Source: Sorangium cellulosum So0157-2
Lineage (GTDB): Bacteria; Myxococcota_A; Polyangia; Polyangiales; Polyangiaceae
Direction of reading: 5' to 3'
Length of the DNA: 64,000 bases
Assembly: GCF_000418325.1 (NCBI RefSeq)
Contig: NC_021658.1
Span: 5,133,501 to 5,197,500, forward strand
Numbering within the stretch: position 1 is the stretch's first letter; every line of letters starts with the position of its first letter. Under the pieces are notes generated by a model. It was given only the letters and a program-made list of their open reading frames with translations, was not told the DNA's origin and did no database searches. Position numbers and translations under genes: made by a program. Of the stretch, positions 25,950 through 33,791 are shown one piece after another.

Positions 25950-26612
25950 ATGCACGGAGCGTATGAAGCTTTCAAAGAGGGTGGGTGGGGCATGTGGCCC
26001 ATCCTGTTCTGGTCGATCCTGACGATCGGCATCATCGTCGAGCGCGCCCTCTACCTGTTCGGCTCGTCCATCAACAAGGACGTCTTCCTCGCGACGATGC
26101 AGAAGTGCATCCTTGCGGGCGATGTCGCCAAGGCTGTGAAGATGTGTTCCGCGGCGAACGCCCCGCTGGCCCGCATCGTCCAGGCCGGTCTCGTCAAGGT
26201 GAACCGTCCGGACGAGGAGGTCCAGGCGGCGATGGACGAGGCGGCTCTCCGTGAGCTGCCGAAGATCAGCGCGCGCACCTCGTACCTCGCGCTGCTCGCG
26301 AACCTCGCGATGCTCTCCGGCCTGCTCGGGACGGTGACGGGTCTCATCAAGTCCTTCGGCTCCGTCGCCGGCGAGTCGGTCGACCCGAGCCAGAAGGCCC
26401 GCGTGCTCGCGCTCGGCATCTCCGAGGCCATGAACTGCACCGCCTTCGGCCTCGGCGTGGCGATCATCGGCCTCATCGGCTTCGCCGTGCTGAACGGCAA
26501 GACGCAGCACATCGAGGACGACATCAACGAGGCATCGGTGCAGATCCTCAACCTCGTCGTCGCGAACCGCCAGAAGGTGAATGTCGCAGCGGTCGGTCAG
26601 GCGGCTGCCTGA
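25950..26612 (+). CDS. ExbB/TolQ/MotA-family proton channel protein, second cassette
   Basis: 220 residues. Three membrane segments: MWPILFWSILTIGIIVERALYLF (about 15-37), YLALLANLAMLSGLLGTVTGLI, and ISEAMNCTAFGLGVAIIGLIGFAVL. The block GLLGTVTGLIKSFGSVAG and the following AMNCTAFGLGVAI are the TolQ/ExbB signature. ATG 25950 has GGAGG upstream at good spacing; the upstream in-frame ATG at 25899 lacks one. It resembles the leftward cassette's ExbB in layout but is clearly diverged in sequence, so the two cassettes are not a recent duplication. A hairpin follows before the first ExbD. Confidence 0.92.
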   Translation: MHGAYEAFKEGGWGMWPILFWSILTIGIIVERALYLFGSSINKDVFLATMQKCILAGDVAKAVKMCSAANAPLARIVQAGLVKVNRPDEEVQAAMDEAALRELPKISARTSYLALLANLAMLSGLLGTVTGLIKSFGSVAGESVDPSQKARVLALGISEAMNCTAFGLGVAIIGLIGFAVLNGKTQHIEDDINEASVQILNLVVANRQKVNVAAVGQAAA

Positions 26613-26621
26613 TGGTCCTCG

Positions 26622-26670
26622 GCGGGCCCAGGTCGTCGAGCGCGTCCCGCGCGCTTCCGCCTGGGCCCGC
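26622..26670 (+). terminator. Hairpin between exbB and the first exbD of cassette 2
   Basis: Arms GCGGGCCCAGG (26622-26632) and CCTGGGCCCGC (26660-26670) pair perfectly over 11 bp. The 27-nt loop contains a second small hairpin built on AGCGCG. It lies just after the exbB stop and has no U-tract. It may terminate part of the transcripts, or protect the 3' end so that the channel protein is made in excess over ExbD. Confidence 0.4.
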
Positions 26671-26832
26671 TCTCGCGCCTCGAAGCCCCGTGCGGCTCGC
26701 GCCGGCGGGGCCCCGGGAACTTCAGAAGAGCGACGAAGTCAGACCCAGCATGGTGGCCCTCCGCGAGCTGCGAGCAGGGTGTTCCCGCAACAACTTGGAT
26801 AAGTGAGCTCCGGCTCACGTTGGGAAGGCAAT

Positions 26833-27402
26833 ATGGGCGGCGTAGACGTCGGCGACGGTGGCGGCAAGAAGCGGTCGACGAACAGCGATATCAACATGAT
26901 CCCGTTCATCGACCTGCTGATGGTCACGATTGCATTCCTGTTGATCACGGCGGTCTGGGTCACCAACTCGCGGATGAACGCGGACGCCCAGGTCCCTGGC
27001 CCGCCCGATCCGAACAAGGAGCTCACCCCGCAGACGCCGGAGAAGGTGCTGAACCTGCACATCGGCGAGAGCGAGTTCGGGCTCGTGTGGAAGCAGGGCG
27101 CGACGGTGGTGAACGAGGTCAAGGTGAACAAGGCGCCGGTCGAGCTCGGCGACCCGAGCTCCAAGATCATCCGCTACCCGGAGCTGGCGAAGCGGATCGA
27201 GGAGGAGTGGAAGACGCACGGCGGCCACCGGGATCCGAGCGACAAGAAGCTCGACCAGGCGATCCTCCACACCGACAACCGCACGCCGTTCAAGGAGATC
27301 GTCGCGGTGCTCGACGCGCTCTACGCGCCGAAGCGCGAGATGAGGCTGCCGGAGGGGAACAAGCAGGTCCCCGTGTTCAACATGACGTTCTCGGTCCGCT
27401 GA
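26833..27402 (+). CDS. ExbD/TolR-family protein, second cassette, first copy
   Basis: 189 residues with a Gly/Asp-rich N-terminus, one membrane helix (NMIPFIDLLMVTIAFLLITAV) with the conserved Asp in FIDL, and a periplasmic domain ending TPFKEIVAVLDALYAPKREM...FNMTFSVR. ATG 26833 is chosen because GGGAAGG lies 5 nt upstream; a GTG at 26803 is possible. The last 36 coding bases are the left end of a 160-bp unit that is duplicated just downstream. The next real ExbD gene follows at 27580, with a chimeric mini-ORF in between. Confidence 0.88.
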   Translation: MGGVDVGDGGGKKRSTNSDINMIPFIDLLMVTIAFLLITAVWVTNSRMNADAQVPGPPDPNKELTPQTPEKVLNLHIGESEFGLVWKQGATVVNEVKVNKAPVELGDPSSKIIRYPELAKRIEEEWKTHGGHRDPSDKKLDQAILHTDNRTPFKEIVAVLDALYAPKREMRLPEGNKQVPVFNMTFSVR

Positions 27403-27688
27403 GGCAGGAGCGCGCACATGGATAGGTTCAATCCGAAGCACCACAAGAACCCCCACGCCCACGTGATCCATCAGCCGGGCCGCCGGCTGATGAAGGGCGT
27501 GCCGCTGCGGTTCGTGTGGAACAAGGATGTCCCCGTGTTCAACATGACGTTCTCGGTCCGCTGAGGCAGGAGCGCGCACATGGATAGGTTCAATCCGAAG
27601 CACCACAAGAACCCCCACGCCCACGTGATCCATCAGCCGGGCCGCCGGCTGATGAAGGGCGTGCCGCTGCGGTTCGTGTGGAACAAGG
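27367..27688 (+). repeat. Exact 160-bp tandem duplication (period 162 bp)
   Basis: Bases 27367-27526 and 27529-27688 are identical at every position I compared, separated by two bases (AT). The unit contains the last 36 bp of the first ExbD gene with its stop, the 15-bp spacer with the GGCAGGAG ribosome site, and the first 109 bp of the second ExbD gene. The period is a multiple of three. Perfect identity implies a very recent event or an assembly error. Confidence 0.95.
27418..27564 (+). CDS. Chimeric 48-aa mini-ORF created by the tandem duplication
   Basis: It reads the N-terminal 36 residues of the second ExbD (MDRFNPKHHKNPHAHVIHQP and onward to FVWNK), then Asp, then the C-terminal tail of the first ExbD (VPVFNMTFSVR) and stops. 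It keeps the same ribosome site as the authentic gene, so it is translatable. It lacks the membrane segment and the Asp, so it cannot act as an ExbD. Probably non-functional by-product; it may lower translation of the downstream ExbD or be a dominant fragment. Confidence 0.5.
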   Translation: MDRFNPKHHKNPHAHVIHQPGRRLMKGVPLRFVWNKDVPVFNMTFSVR

Positions 27689-28161
27689 TGTCGGGGCACG
27701 GCGCACGCAGCCCGAACGCGGGGCTCAACCTCGTGAGCTTCATCGACTTCCTCGTCGTGACCGTGATCTTCCTCCTGATGTCCTTCTCGGCGTCGGGCGA
27801 GATCGCCGTCGACAAGAACGTCAAGCTCCCGAAGGCGGAGAACGTCGAAGACGTCATCGACGCGCCGATGGTGGCGGTCAACGGCAACCAGATCCTCGTC
27901 GACGGCGCCCTGGCCGGGTCGACGCGCGCGATCGAGGAGCTCGGGCGCCTCCAGAAGATCGACGAGCTCTTCAACCTGCTCAAGAACAAGCGCGAGCTGT
28001 GGAAGCAGGTGCAGCCCAACAAGCCGTTCCCGGGCGTGTGCATCCTCCAGGTCGATCAGAACGTGCCCGCGCTGGTCGTGAAGAGCGTGTTCCAGACCGC
28101 GGCGTTCGCCGGTTACCCGAACGTCAGCTTCATGGTCAGCAAGCTCCCGAAGTCGCAGTGA
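27580..28161 (+). CDS. ExbD/TolR-family protein, second cassette, second copy
   Basis: 193 residues. A His/Lys-rich cytoplasmic N-terminus (KHHKNPHAHVIHQPGRRLMKG) of about 50 residues, a membrane helix (LNLVSFIDFLVVTVIFLLMSF) with the conserved Asp in FIDF, then a periplasmic domain ending VPALVVKSVFQTAAFAGYPNVSFMVSKL. The long His-rich N-terminus is unusual for ExbD. The GGCAGGAG ribosome site lies 7 nt before ATG 27580, inside the duplicated unit. Together with the upstream ExbB and ExbD it completes a one-TolQ/two-TolR cassette. Confidence 0.9.
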   Translation: MDRFNPKHHKNPHAHVIHQPGRRLMKGVPLRFVWNKVSGHGARSPNAGLNLVSFIDFLVVTVIFLLMSFSASGEIAVDKNVKLPKAENVEDVIDAPMVAVNGNQILVDGALAGSTRAIEELGRLQKIDELFNLLKNKRELWKQVQPNKPFPGVCILQVDQNVPALVVKSVFQTAAFAGYPNVSFMVSKLPKSQ

Positions 28162-28351
28162 TCCTCGCTTCTTGACCTATCGAGCACAGAAGGAAGGGGC
28201 GCGCTGGGGGATGCCCGGCGGCCCCGGTCACCATCGGACGTGGTGGCAACAGCGGCGCGCTCGGCGCGGCGTTCCCCTCCGCGCAGCCCGTGTGGAGGAG
28301 GCCGCCCTGCGCGCGTGATCGCACCGGTGCCTCCAGCGTGGAGCCTCTCCT

Positions 28352-29356
28352 ATGTCGTCTGAACAGCCGCCCCGCGAACGCGGCTTGCCTTCGGTCTACA
28401 GGGCGCGGGAAGCGCGCTCGAAGATGCGCTGGCCCCGGGGGAAGTTCTGGGGTTACACGGCGCTCGTCCTCGCGGTCTCGGCGATCCTCCACTGGAAGTG
28501 GTCCCAGGGGCAGATCGAGAGCGCACGCCAGAAGCTGATGGCGCGCCAGCGCGCCGTCGCCGTGGAGCTCGGCCCGCGCTGGCTCCCGATGCGCGAGCGC
28601 GTGGAGGGCTGGACGCTCGATCTGGCGCGGAGCGCGGGCGCCGAGCTCGTGGATCGGGAAGCGCTCAAGGCGTGGAATTTCCGCGAGCTTGCGGGCATTT
28701 ACCTGCGCCTCCGCGTGGACGAGGCGGAGAGCGTCGACGCCGTCCGCAAGAACGCGCAGCAGTCGCTGCGCGACGCGTTCACCGCGTGCCTCCTGCGGGT
28801 GCCGAACCCGAACCCGCTGGCGGGCGCGGAGTGCAAACGCACGCGGGACTGCCCTGCGGGCGAGTACTGCAACGAGGCCGAGCGCTGCTCGCGGCCCGCG
28901 CAGCCGTTCAACCTGCGCGTCGCCTACCGGACGATGCACGTCCTCTCCGACGAGTGGGTGCGCGACGCGCAGGACGCCTCGAGCGAGCTTCGCTTGCGGC
29001 TCCTGGAGTCGAGCTTCGAGGACACGATGCGCGACGACGTGCCGCTCGCGGCGGAGCTGCTGACGCGGGCGCAGTACTACCTCGTCGTCCTCGACGAGCC
29101 GGCCGAGGGCGCGACGAGCACCGAGGCGTTGCTCGGGGTGCCGCACATGGCGCGGGTCGGGGTGTGGCGGCTGTCGGACGGCAAGCCCATCCTGCGGGTG
29201 CGCCGCGAGGCGAGCGGCCATCTCATCGGCGGAACGCCGTCGGTCGAGGGGAGCGTGCTCGAGGCGCGGCAGCGGCAGGCGAACAGCTGCGCGCTCGCCC
29301 TCGCCGTGCGCGAGGCGATGGGCGACACGACCGCGGCCGCCGCCGAGCCGCAGTGA
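28352..29356 (+). CDS. Single-pass membrane protein, hypothetical (334 aa), possibly linked to the motor
   Basis: N-terminal cytoplasmic tail (MSSEQPPRERGLPSVYRARE), one membrane segment (FWGYTALVLAVSAILHWKWS, about 32-51), then a coiled-coil-like stretch (QGQIESARQKLMARQRAVAVEL) and a large extracytoplasmic domain. That domain includes a Cys-rich loop (AECKRTRDCPAGEYCNEAERC, residues about 156-176) of the kind often found in myxobacterial surface proteins. It lies 190 bp after the last ExbD in the same direction and could be a periplasmic partner. No family recognised. Confidence 0.75.
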   Translation: MSSEQPPRERGLPSVYRAREARSKMRWPRGKFWGYTALVLAVSAILHWKWSQGQIESARQKLMARQRAVAVELGPRWLPMRERVEGWTLDLARSAGAELVDREALKAWNFRELAGIYLRLRVDEAESVDAVRKNAQQSLRDAFTACLLRVPNPNPLAGAECKRTRDCPAGEYCNEAERCSRPAQPFNLRVAYRTMHVLSDEWVRDAQDASSELRLRLLESSFEDTMRDDVPLAAELLTRAQYYLVVLDEPAEGATSTEALLGVPHMARVGVWRLSDGKPILRVRREASGHLIGGTPSVEGSVLEARQRQANSCALALAVREAMGDTTAAAAEPQ

Positions 29357-29422
29357 GGCCGCGCCGGGCAGCGCGGTGAGCGGAGCGCTGGATCACCGAA
29401 CACGTTGATCGACCGAGAAATA

Positions 29423-29472
29423 AACCGCCAAGGACGCCAAGAAGAGAACAAGATCTTGGCGCCTTGGCGGTT
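29423..29472. terminator. Long inverted repeat between convergent genes, terminator- or REP-like
   Basis: Left arm 29423-29442 and right arm 29454-29472 pair along about 19 bp with one bulged A and an 11-nt loop. The sequence AACCGCCAAGG resembles short interspersed palindromes seen in GC-rich genomes. It is visibly poorer in GC than its surroundings and lies between convergent genes, so it can act as a bidirectional terminator. Confidence 0.55.
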
Positions 29473-29590
29473 CGCATTTCAGCTCTTTCGAGCGGTTTCA
29501 ACCCGTTTGTCGCGCTAGGGGGCGGCGCACAGCCGCGTCGGCGCAGCAGCGTCGACGCGTGCGCGTGCCGCGGGCCTTGCGCGCGGGCGG

Positions 29591-30871
29591 TCAGCTCGCG
29601 CGCGCGACGATGTGCAGGTCCGTGAGGTTGTGGCCCGTCGGGCCGGTCTCGACGCGCGTACCGAGGGCGCGGTGCGCGGCGGCGTCGTCGAAGCCCGCGA
29701 GCGCCGCGTCGATCGCGCGATCGTCCATCGCGGCGGCCGCAGGCCGGGCGACGACCGCGCCCGCCGCGCCGGAGCTGCCGTCGGCGCCGTCGGACGCCGC
29801 GCAGAGGAGCGCGACGTCCGGCGGCAGATCGCGCAAGGCCGCGAGCGCGATCCACCCCGCGCGGCCGCCAGCGCCGCGCCGGGCCGGCAGCGCCAGCGTC
29901 GGCTCGCACGGGATCACGACCGCTTCGCCCGGGGCGAGCGCGCGCGCGAGCGCGAGGCGGCGCTCGACGATCGCGCGCGCGTCGCCGTCCTCGGCCGGGG
30001 CGGCGACCGCGCGCAGCCCCGCGCTGTCGGCGAGGGCGGCCGCCACGCGCTCGGCGAGCTTGTCCGGATCGGCGAGCACGCGCGCCTCGACGAGGCGCGC
30101 GTCCGCTGGCTTCAGCGACTCGCTCAGCGCGGGCGCGAGCCGCGCGAGCCGAGGGGCCCGGCGGTGGAGCGCGGCGAGCGCGTCCTCCACGCGCGTCGGG
30201 TCCGGGACGGTGGGGCCCGAGCTGATGTCGTGCGGGAGCCCGCCCACGACGTCGCTCATGAGCAGGGTCAGCACACGCGCGGGCGCCGCCGCGGCGGCGA
30301 GCCGCCCACCCTTGATCCGCGAGAGGTGCCGGCGAACGAGGTTGACCTCTTGGATCGGGGCGCCCCCTTCCAGGAGCGCCGCCACGAGGGCCTGCTTGTC
30401 CGCGAGGGACACGCCCTCGGGCGGCGCCGCGAGCAGCGCCGAGGCGCCGCCCGAGATGAGCGCCAGCAGGAGATCGTCGGGCCCGAGCGCGGCCGCCGCG
30501 GCGAGCGCTGCCTCGGCCGCCGCCACGCTGCGCGCGTCGGGGATCGGGTGCGACGCGCGCATCAGGCGCAGCGGGCGCAGCGCGGCCTCCTCGGGGTCGA
30601 CCTGCGCGACATGCGGATCGCGCGCTGGGGTCGCCGGGTCCGCGACGGTGACCGCGAGCCCTCCGGCGATGCCGTCTCCCCAGCTGCGCAGCGCGCCCCG
30701 GGCCATCCCGAGCGCCGCCTTGCCGGCCGCGATCACGACCACGCGGCCGCGGCGCGCGCCGGCCTCGGCGTCGAGAGCGCGCTCGACGAGCCCCGCGGGA
30801 TCGAGCTCCGCCAGCCCGGCGCGGAACGCCGACACGAGCGCCGCGCGCAGCGCGTCGAGCGCGCCGCTCAA
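29591..30871 (-). CDS. Glycerate 2-kinase, GckA/TtuD (MOFRL) family
   Basis: Phosphorylates D-glycerate to 2-phosphoglycerate, feeding lower glycolysis. About 426 residues from a TTG that overlaps the upstream stop (TTGA). Family landmarks: VVVIAAGKAALGMARG at the N-terminus, ASHPIPDARSV, LLLALISGGASALLAAP, the NLVRRHLSRIKGGRLA helix, TLLMSDVVGGLPHDISSGPTVPDPT, and the C-terminal MOFRL region ending LCAASDGADGSSGAAGAVV and TGPTGHNLTDLHI. Third gene of an overlapping operon. The physiological link to its neighbours is not obvious. Confidence 0.9.
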   Translation of the reverse strand: MSGALDALRAALVSAFRAGLAELDPAGLVERALDAEAGARRGRVVVIAAGKAALGMARGALRSWGDGIAGGLAVTVADPATPARDPHVAQVDPEEAALRPLRLMRASHPIPDARSVAAAEAALAAAAALGPDDLLLALISGGASALLAAPPEGVSLADKQALVAALLEGGAPIQEVNLVRRHLSRIKGGRLAAAAAPARVLTLLMSDVVGGLPHDISSGPTVPDPTRVEDALAALHRRAPRLARLAPALSESLKPADARLVEARVLADPDKLAERVAAALADSAGLRAVAAPAEDGDARAIVERRLALARALAPGEAVVIPCEPTLALPARRGAGGRAGWIALAALRDLPPDVALLCAASDGADGSSGAAGAVVARPAAAAMDDRAIDAALAGFDDAAAHRALGTRVETGPTGHNLTDLHIVARAS

Positions 30872-31638
30872 CGGCCCCCCGCGCCGGCCTCGCTTCGCCT
30901 CGCCGCCACCTGAGCGGGGGCGCGGTCGCCGGCGTCGACGATGTGCGCCGAGACGACGTGGTGCCAGCTCAGCGCGATCGACACGAGCGCTCGCTGCTCG
31001 TCGCGCGGGCTCGCGTCGCCCGCGAGCGCCGGTCCGCCCCAGCGGAGCGCGCCGCGCATGCCGAGGAACGGGCCCGTGGCGCGGCCCAGGAGCGGCACGT
31101 CGAGCGACAGCGAGAGCTCGAGCCCGGGCTCCGACGCGAGCCCGCCGCCGGGCGGGGCCTCCCAGAACGAGCCCACGCCGAGCGCGACCGAGTCGATGAG
31201 CAGGTCGAGCCACGGCGCGCCGAGCTGGAGGTCGCTCGCGTACCGGCCGAGGAACAGCGGTTGAATGAAGACGCCGCCCGCGACCGAGCGCGCGACGGTC
31301 GCCCCCTGCGCGCCGAGCGCGTCGGTGTAGTGCGCGTACAGGCCTGCGGTCGAGAGGTAGGCGGCGGCGCCGTGCGCGCAGAGCGCCGGGCCCCCGCTGG
31401 CGAACGAGGCGCCCGCGCCCGCGCGCAGATCGAGGTCTCCTTCGAGGCGGCCGTATGCGCCGTCGCCATCCGCGCGCGCCGCGCCGTCGTCGTCCGCGCG
31501 CGCCGCGGACGCCCCCGCGAGCGCCGCGAGCGCCGCGGCGCCGGCGAGCGCCCTGGCGGCGGCGCGGCGCTCGCGCGCCGGACGGAGCGCCCGCGCGGGC
31601 TCGCTCGATCCCCGTGCTGCCTTGTTCGTGGTGGTCAT
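30868..31638 (-). CDS. Exported protein, probable outer-membrane beta-barrel, hypothetical (256 aa)
   Basis: The signal peptide ends in LAGASAARA (about residue 49), preceded by a long Arg/Ala-rich n-region. The mature part alternates hydrophobic and polar residues in beta-strand fashion (YGRLEGDLDLRAGAGASFA, GPFLGMRGALRWGG, ALVSIALSWHHVVSAHIV), resembling a small outer-membrane barrel. The ATG at 31638 shares one base with the stop of the HD gene (TGATG), and its own stop overlaps the kinase start by 4 nt. Function unknown. Confidence 0.65.
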   Translation of the reverse strand: MTTTNKAARGSSEPARALRPARERRAAARALAGAAALAALAGASAARADDDGAARADGDGAYGRLEGDLDLRAGAGASFASGGPALCAHGAAAYLSTAGLYAHYTDALGAQGATVARSVAGGVFIQPLFLGRYASDLQLGAPWLDLLIDSVALGVGSFWEAPPGGGLASEPGLELSLSLDVPLLGRATGPFLGMRGALRWGGPALAGDASPRDEQRALVSIALSWHHVVSAHIVDAGDRAPAQVAARRSEAGAGGR

Positions 31639-32969
31639 CAGCGTACCAGCGCCTCCCGCACGGGTTCTCGCAGCTCGGGCGCGAAGAGGATCCGGATGCG
31701 CGTCATCGTCTCGTTGCGCAGCCGGTCGAGCAAGAAGGACACCTCGGCGGGGCGCCGCGGGCGTCCTCTCGGGTAAACGACCGGGAGCGACTCGTCCTCG
31801 GCGTAGGGCGTGTCCTCGGCGACGTCGACGCCGACATACACCTCCGGGTCGAGCCCGGCGCCCTGCGCGATCTCGCGCACGGTCGAGAGCGCCGCCGCGC
31901 GCCGCGCGTCGCGTTCGGCCGGCGACTCGCCGGGCTCGGGGAACAGCTCGACCGACTTGAAGAGCGAGCGCGCGCGCAGGCGGCGTGCGAGATCGGACAG
32001 CACGGGATCGGAGGCGTTCTCCCATGCGTGGATGGCCCCGAGCAGGACCTGATCGTCGAGCTCCAGGTACTGCTCCAGCGTGGGCATCTCGCCGACGGCC
32101 ATCGCCGCGACGGCGGCGGGGACCTCGGGGATCCGGTCGCCGGCGGCGAGGCGGGCGACGACGCGCCGGAGGATGGCGCCGATCATCCACTCCGCGCTCC
32201 GCGTGGTCTTGTGGAAGTAGACCTGCTGGAACATGAAGTAGCGGGCGAGGAGGAACGACTCGATGGCGCGCATCCCCTTCGTCCCGTCGATGGCGAGCGC
32301 GGGCGCGGGCGGGGCAGAAGCGGCGCCGCCGCCGGGCATCTCCACCTGGACGTCGCTGAACCTGAGGCTGCGCAGCAGCCACGGCAGATCGTACTCGCCG
32401 TACCTCACGCCCGTCGCGTGCGCGTCGCGCAGCAGGTAGTCGCAGCGATCGACGTCGAAGGTCCCGCTCACCGCCTTGGCGAGGTACGGCAGCTCGTGTC
32501 GCCCGCCGATGAGGTCGGCCACCCGCTGGGGCAGGTACGGATCCTGGCGCACGAGCACCTGGTGCACGTCCGAGGCCGGGTCGAGCAGGATGCGCTCGGT
32601 CCAGCGCTCATGGTGGAGCGCGCCCGGCATGGCTTCCTCGAAGAGGTGCGAGAGCGGGCCATGGCCGAGATCGTGCAAGAACGCTGCGGCGATCGCGTCG
32701 CGCGCGCGATCGCTGGTCACCCTCTGCCAGAACGGGAGGTCGCGGTCGATCTGGCGGAACCTCGCGATCAGGAGGCGCATCACGTGAGCGGCCCCGAGCG
32801 CATGCGAGAAGCGGGTGTGCTCGGCGCCCGGGTACGCCAGCGAGGTCAGCCCGAGCTGCCGGATCCGCCGCAGCCGCTGCACCTCGCGGGCGCCGAGCAG
32901 GCGCGGGACGATCGCCGCCTCGCCGCTCTCGAACTCGATCAGGCCGTGGACCGGGTCACGAAGGATCAC
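31638..32969 (-). CDS. HD-domain phosphohydrolase (dNTPase-like)
   Basis: 443 residues from a GTG with GGAGAA 6 nt upstream. The N-terminus DPVHGLIEF is followed by the HD signature: EHTRFSHALGAAHVM (first His), FLHDLGHGPLSHLFE (HD pair) and later FDVDRCDYLLRDAHATGVRYG (last Asp). This is the layout of the dGTPase/SAMHD1-like HD superfamily, which hydrolyses dNTPs or related nucleotides with divalent metals. The C-terminal 150 residues are an extra helical domain. First gene of a three-gene overlapping operon. Confidence 0.9.
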   Translation of the reverse strand: MILRDPVHGLIEFESGEAAIVPRLLGAREVQRLRRIRQLGLTSLAYPGAEHTRFSHALGAAHVMRLLIARFRQIDRDLPFWQRVTSDRARDAIAAAFLHDLGHGPLSHLFEEAMPGALHHERWTERILLDPASDVHQVLVRQDPYLPQRVADLIGGRHELPYLAKAVSGTFDVDRCDYLLRDAHATGVRYGEYDLPWLLRSLRFSDVQVEMPGGGAASAPPAPALAIDGTKGMRAIESFLLARYFMFQQVYFHKTTRSAEWMIGAILRRVVARLAAGDRIPEVPAAVAAMAVGEMPTLEQYLELDDQVLLGAIHAWENASDPVLSDLARRLRARSLFKSVELFPEPGESPAERDARRAAALSTVREIAQGAGLDPEVYVGVDVAEDTPYAEDESLPVVYPRGRPRRPAEVSFLLDRLRNETMTRIRILFAPELREPVREALVR

Positions 32970-33791
32970 GATGGTTCTCCACGCGACCTCATGGGCGCGA
33001 AGGGCGGCAGGTCACTCAGGAGCCGCCTGATGGCGCCCAGCTGCGGGCGTGTGCGCGGAGAGGAGGCCGCGCCGCTCCGGGCGTGCGGCGTGGAGCACAG
33101 CATGATGCGCATCGGACAGGGGCGGGAAATCAAGGAGGTGCGCGACGTTCCCACGCGAGCCTACGGGAAGGCAAGCGCGGCTCGTCGGGGAGCGTTCCTC
33201 GCGGTCGATGGGGCGACCCGGTCGGCTCCCCCGGCGACCGTGGCGCGCGCGACACGCGGCGTCGCGTGCGCGGCGCGCGACGGAATCCTCGCGGCGGGTG
33301 GCAGGCGCGTCGGCGCGGAATGTCGCGGTCGACGTCGAGCGTAACGTAGAGACGTGTCGTGCCGCGCATCGCGCGCCGCGGCGCGCGAACGCGACCGGCG
33401 CATGCGCGTGCGTGCGAGGTCGTGCGATTGCGTGCGGCTCCGCCGTACGACACAAGACCTCGAGACGGCTCAGGCGGAGAGCGAAGCGGCGGTGAGCATC
33501 AGGAATCCTGAGCCGGAATCCGGCGATGGCGTTGCACGACGCCGCGAACGAGCGAACGAGAACCGAACGAGGCGCGAACGAGGCGCGAACGAGACGCGAA
33601 CGAGACGCGAACGAGACGCGAACGAGAACCGAACGAGGCGCGCGACGAAATTGTGAACGGAGAAAATTGTGAACGGCGGAGGAAAGTGCTCGATTTCTTG
33701 AAGCTGGACGAGCATCCTGGTGTACGTTAGGAGGCTGGCTATTCCGCTGGTTAACGTGGGTCATCGGAACTTCGGGAGATAGGTCGAACGC
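32970..33791. other. 822-bp intergenic region
   Basis: Divergent upstream region of the HD-phosphohydrolase operon and the XPB-N-like gene. No convincing gene; long frames on both strands are Arg/Ala/Ser-rich shadows. It contains an 11-bp tandem array at 33546-33641. A low-GC stretch follows at 33640-33760, with AAATTGTGAACGG repeated at 33648 and about 33664, and probably holds the promoter of the rightward gene. Confidence 0.4.
33546..33641 (+). repeat. Degenerate 11-bp tandem repeat array, GAACGAGNNNN
   Basis: One 8-bp and eight 11-bp units each begin GAACGAG. The last four bases vary in order: AACC, GCGC, GCGC, ACGC, ACGC, ACGC, AACC, GCGC. The whole array is noncoding. Spacing of 11 bp is close to one helical turn, which would place the GAACGAG motif on one face of DNA. 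Could be a variable-number tandem repeat. Confidence 0.85.

Noticed and set aside
33546..33641. CRISPR array
   Set aside because: Units are 11 bp with no unique spacers of 30 bp and no cas genes nearby.
33012..33764. A 250-codon minus-strand frame across the 11-bp repeats
   Set aside because: Translates the tandem array as repeated Ser/Phe/Arg residues (VRVSFASRSRLV); no ribosome site and not coding-like.
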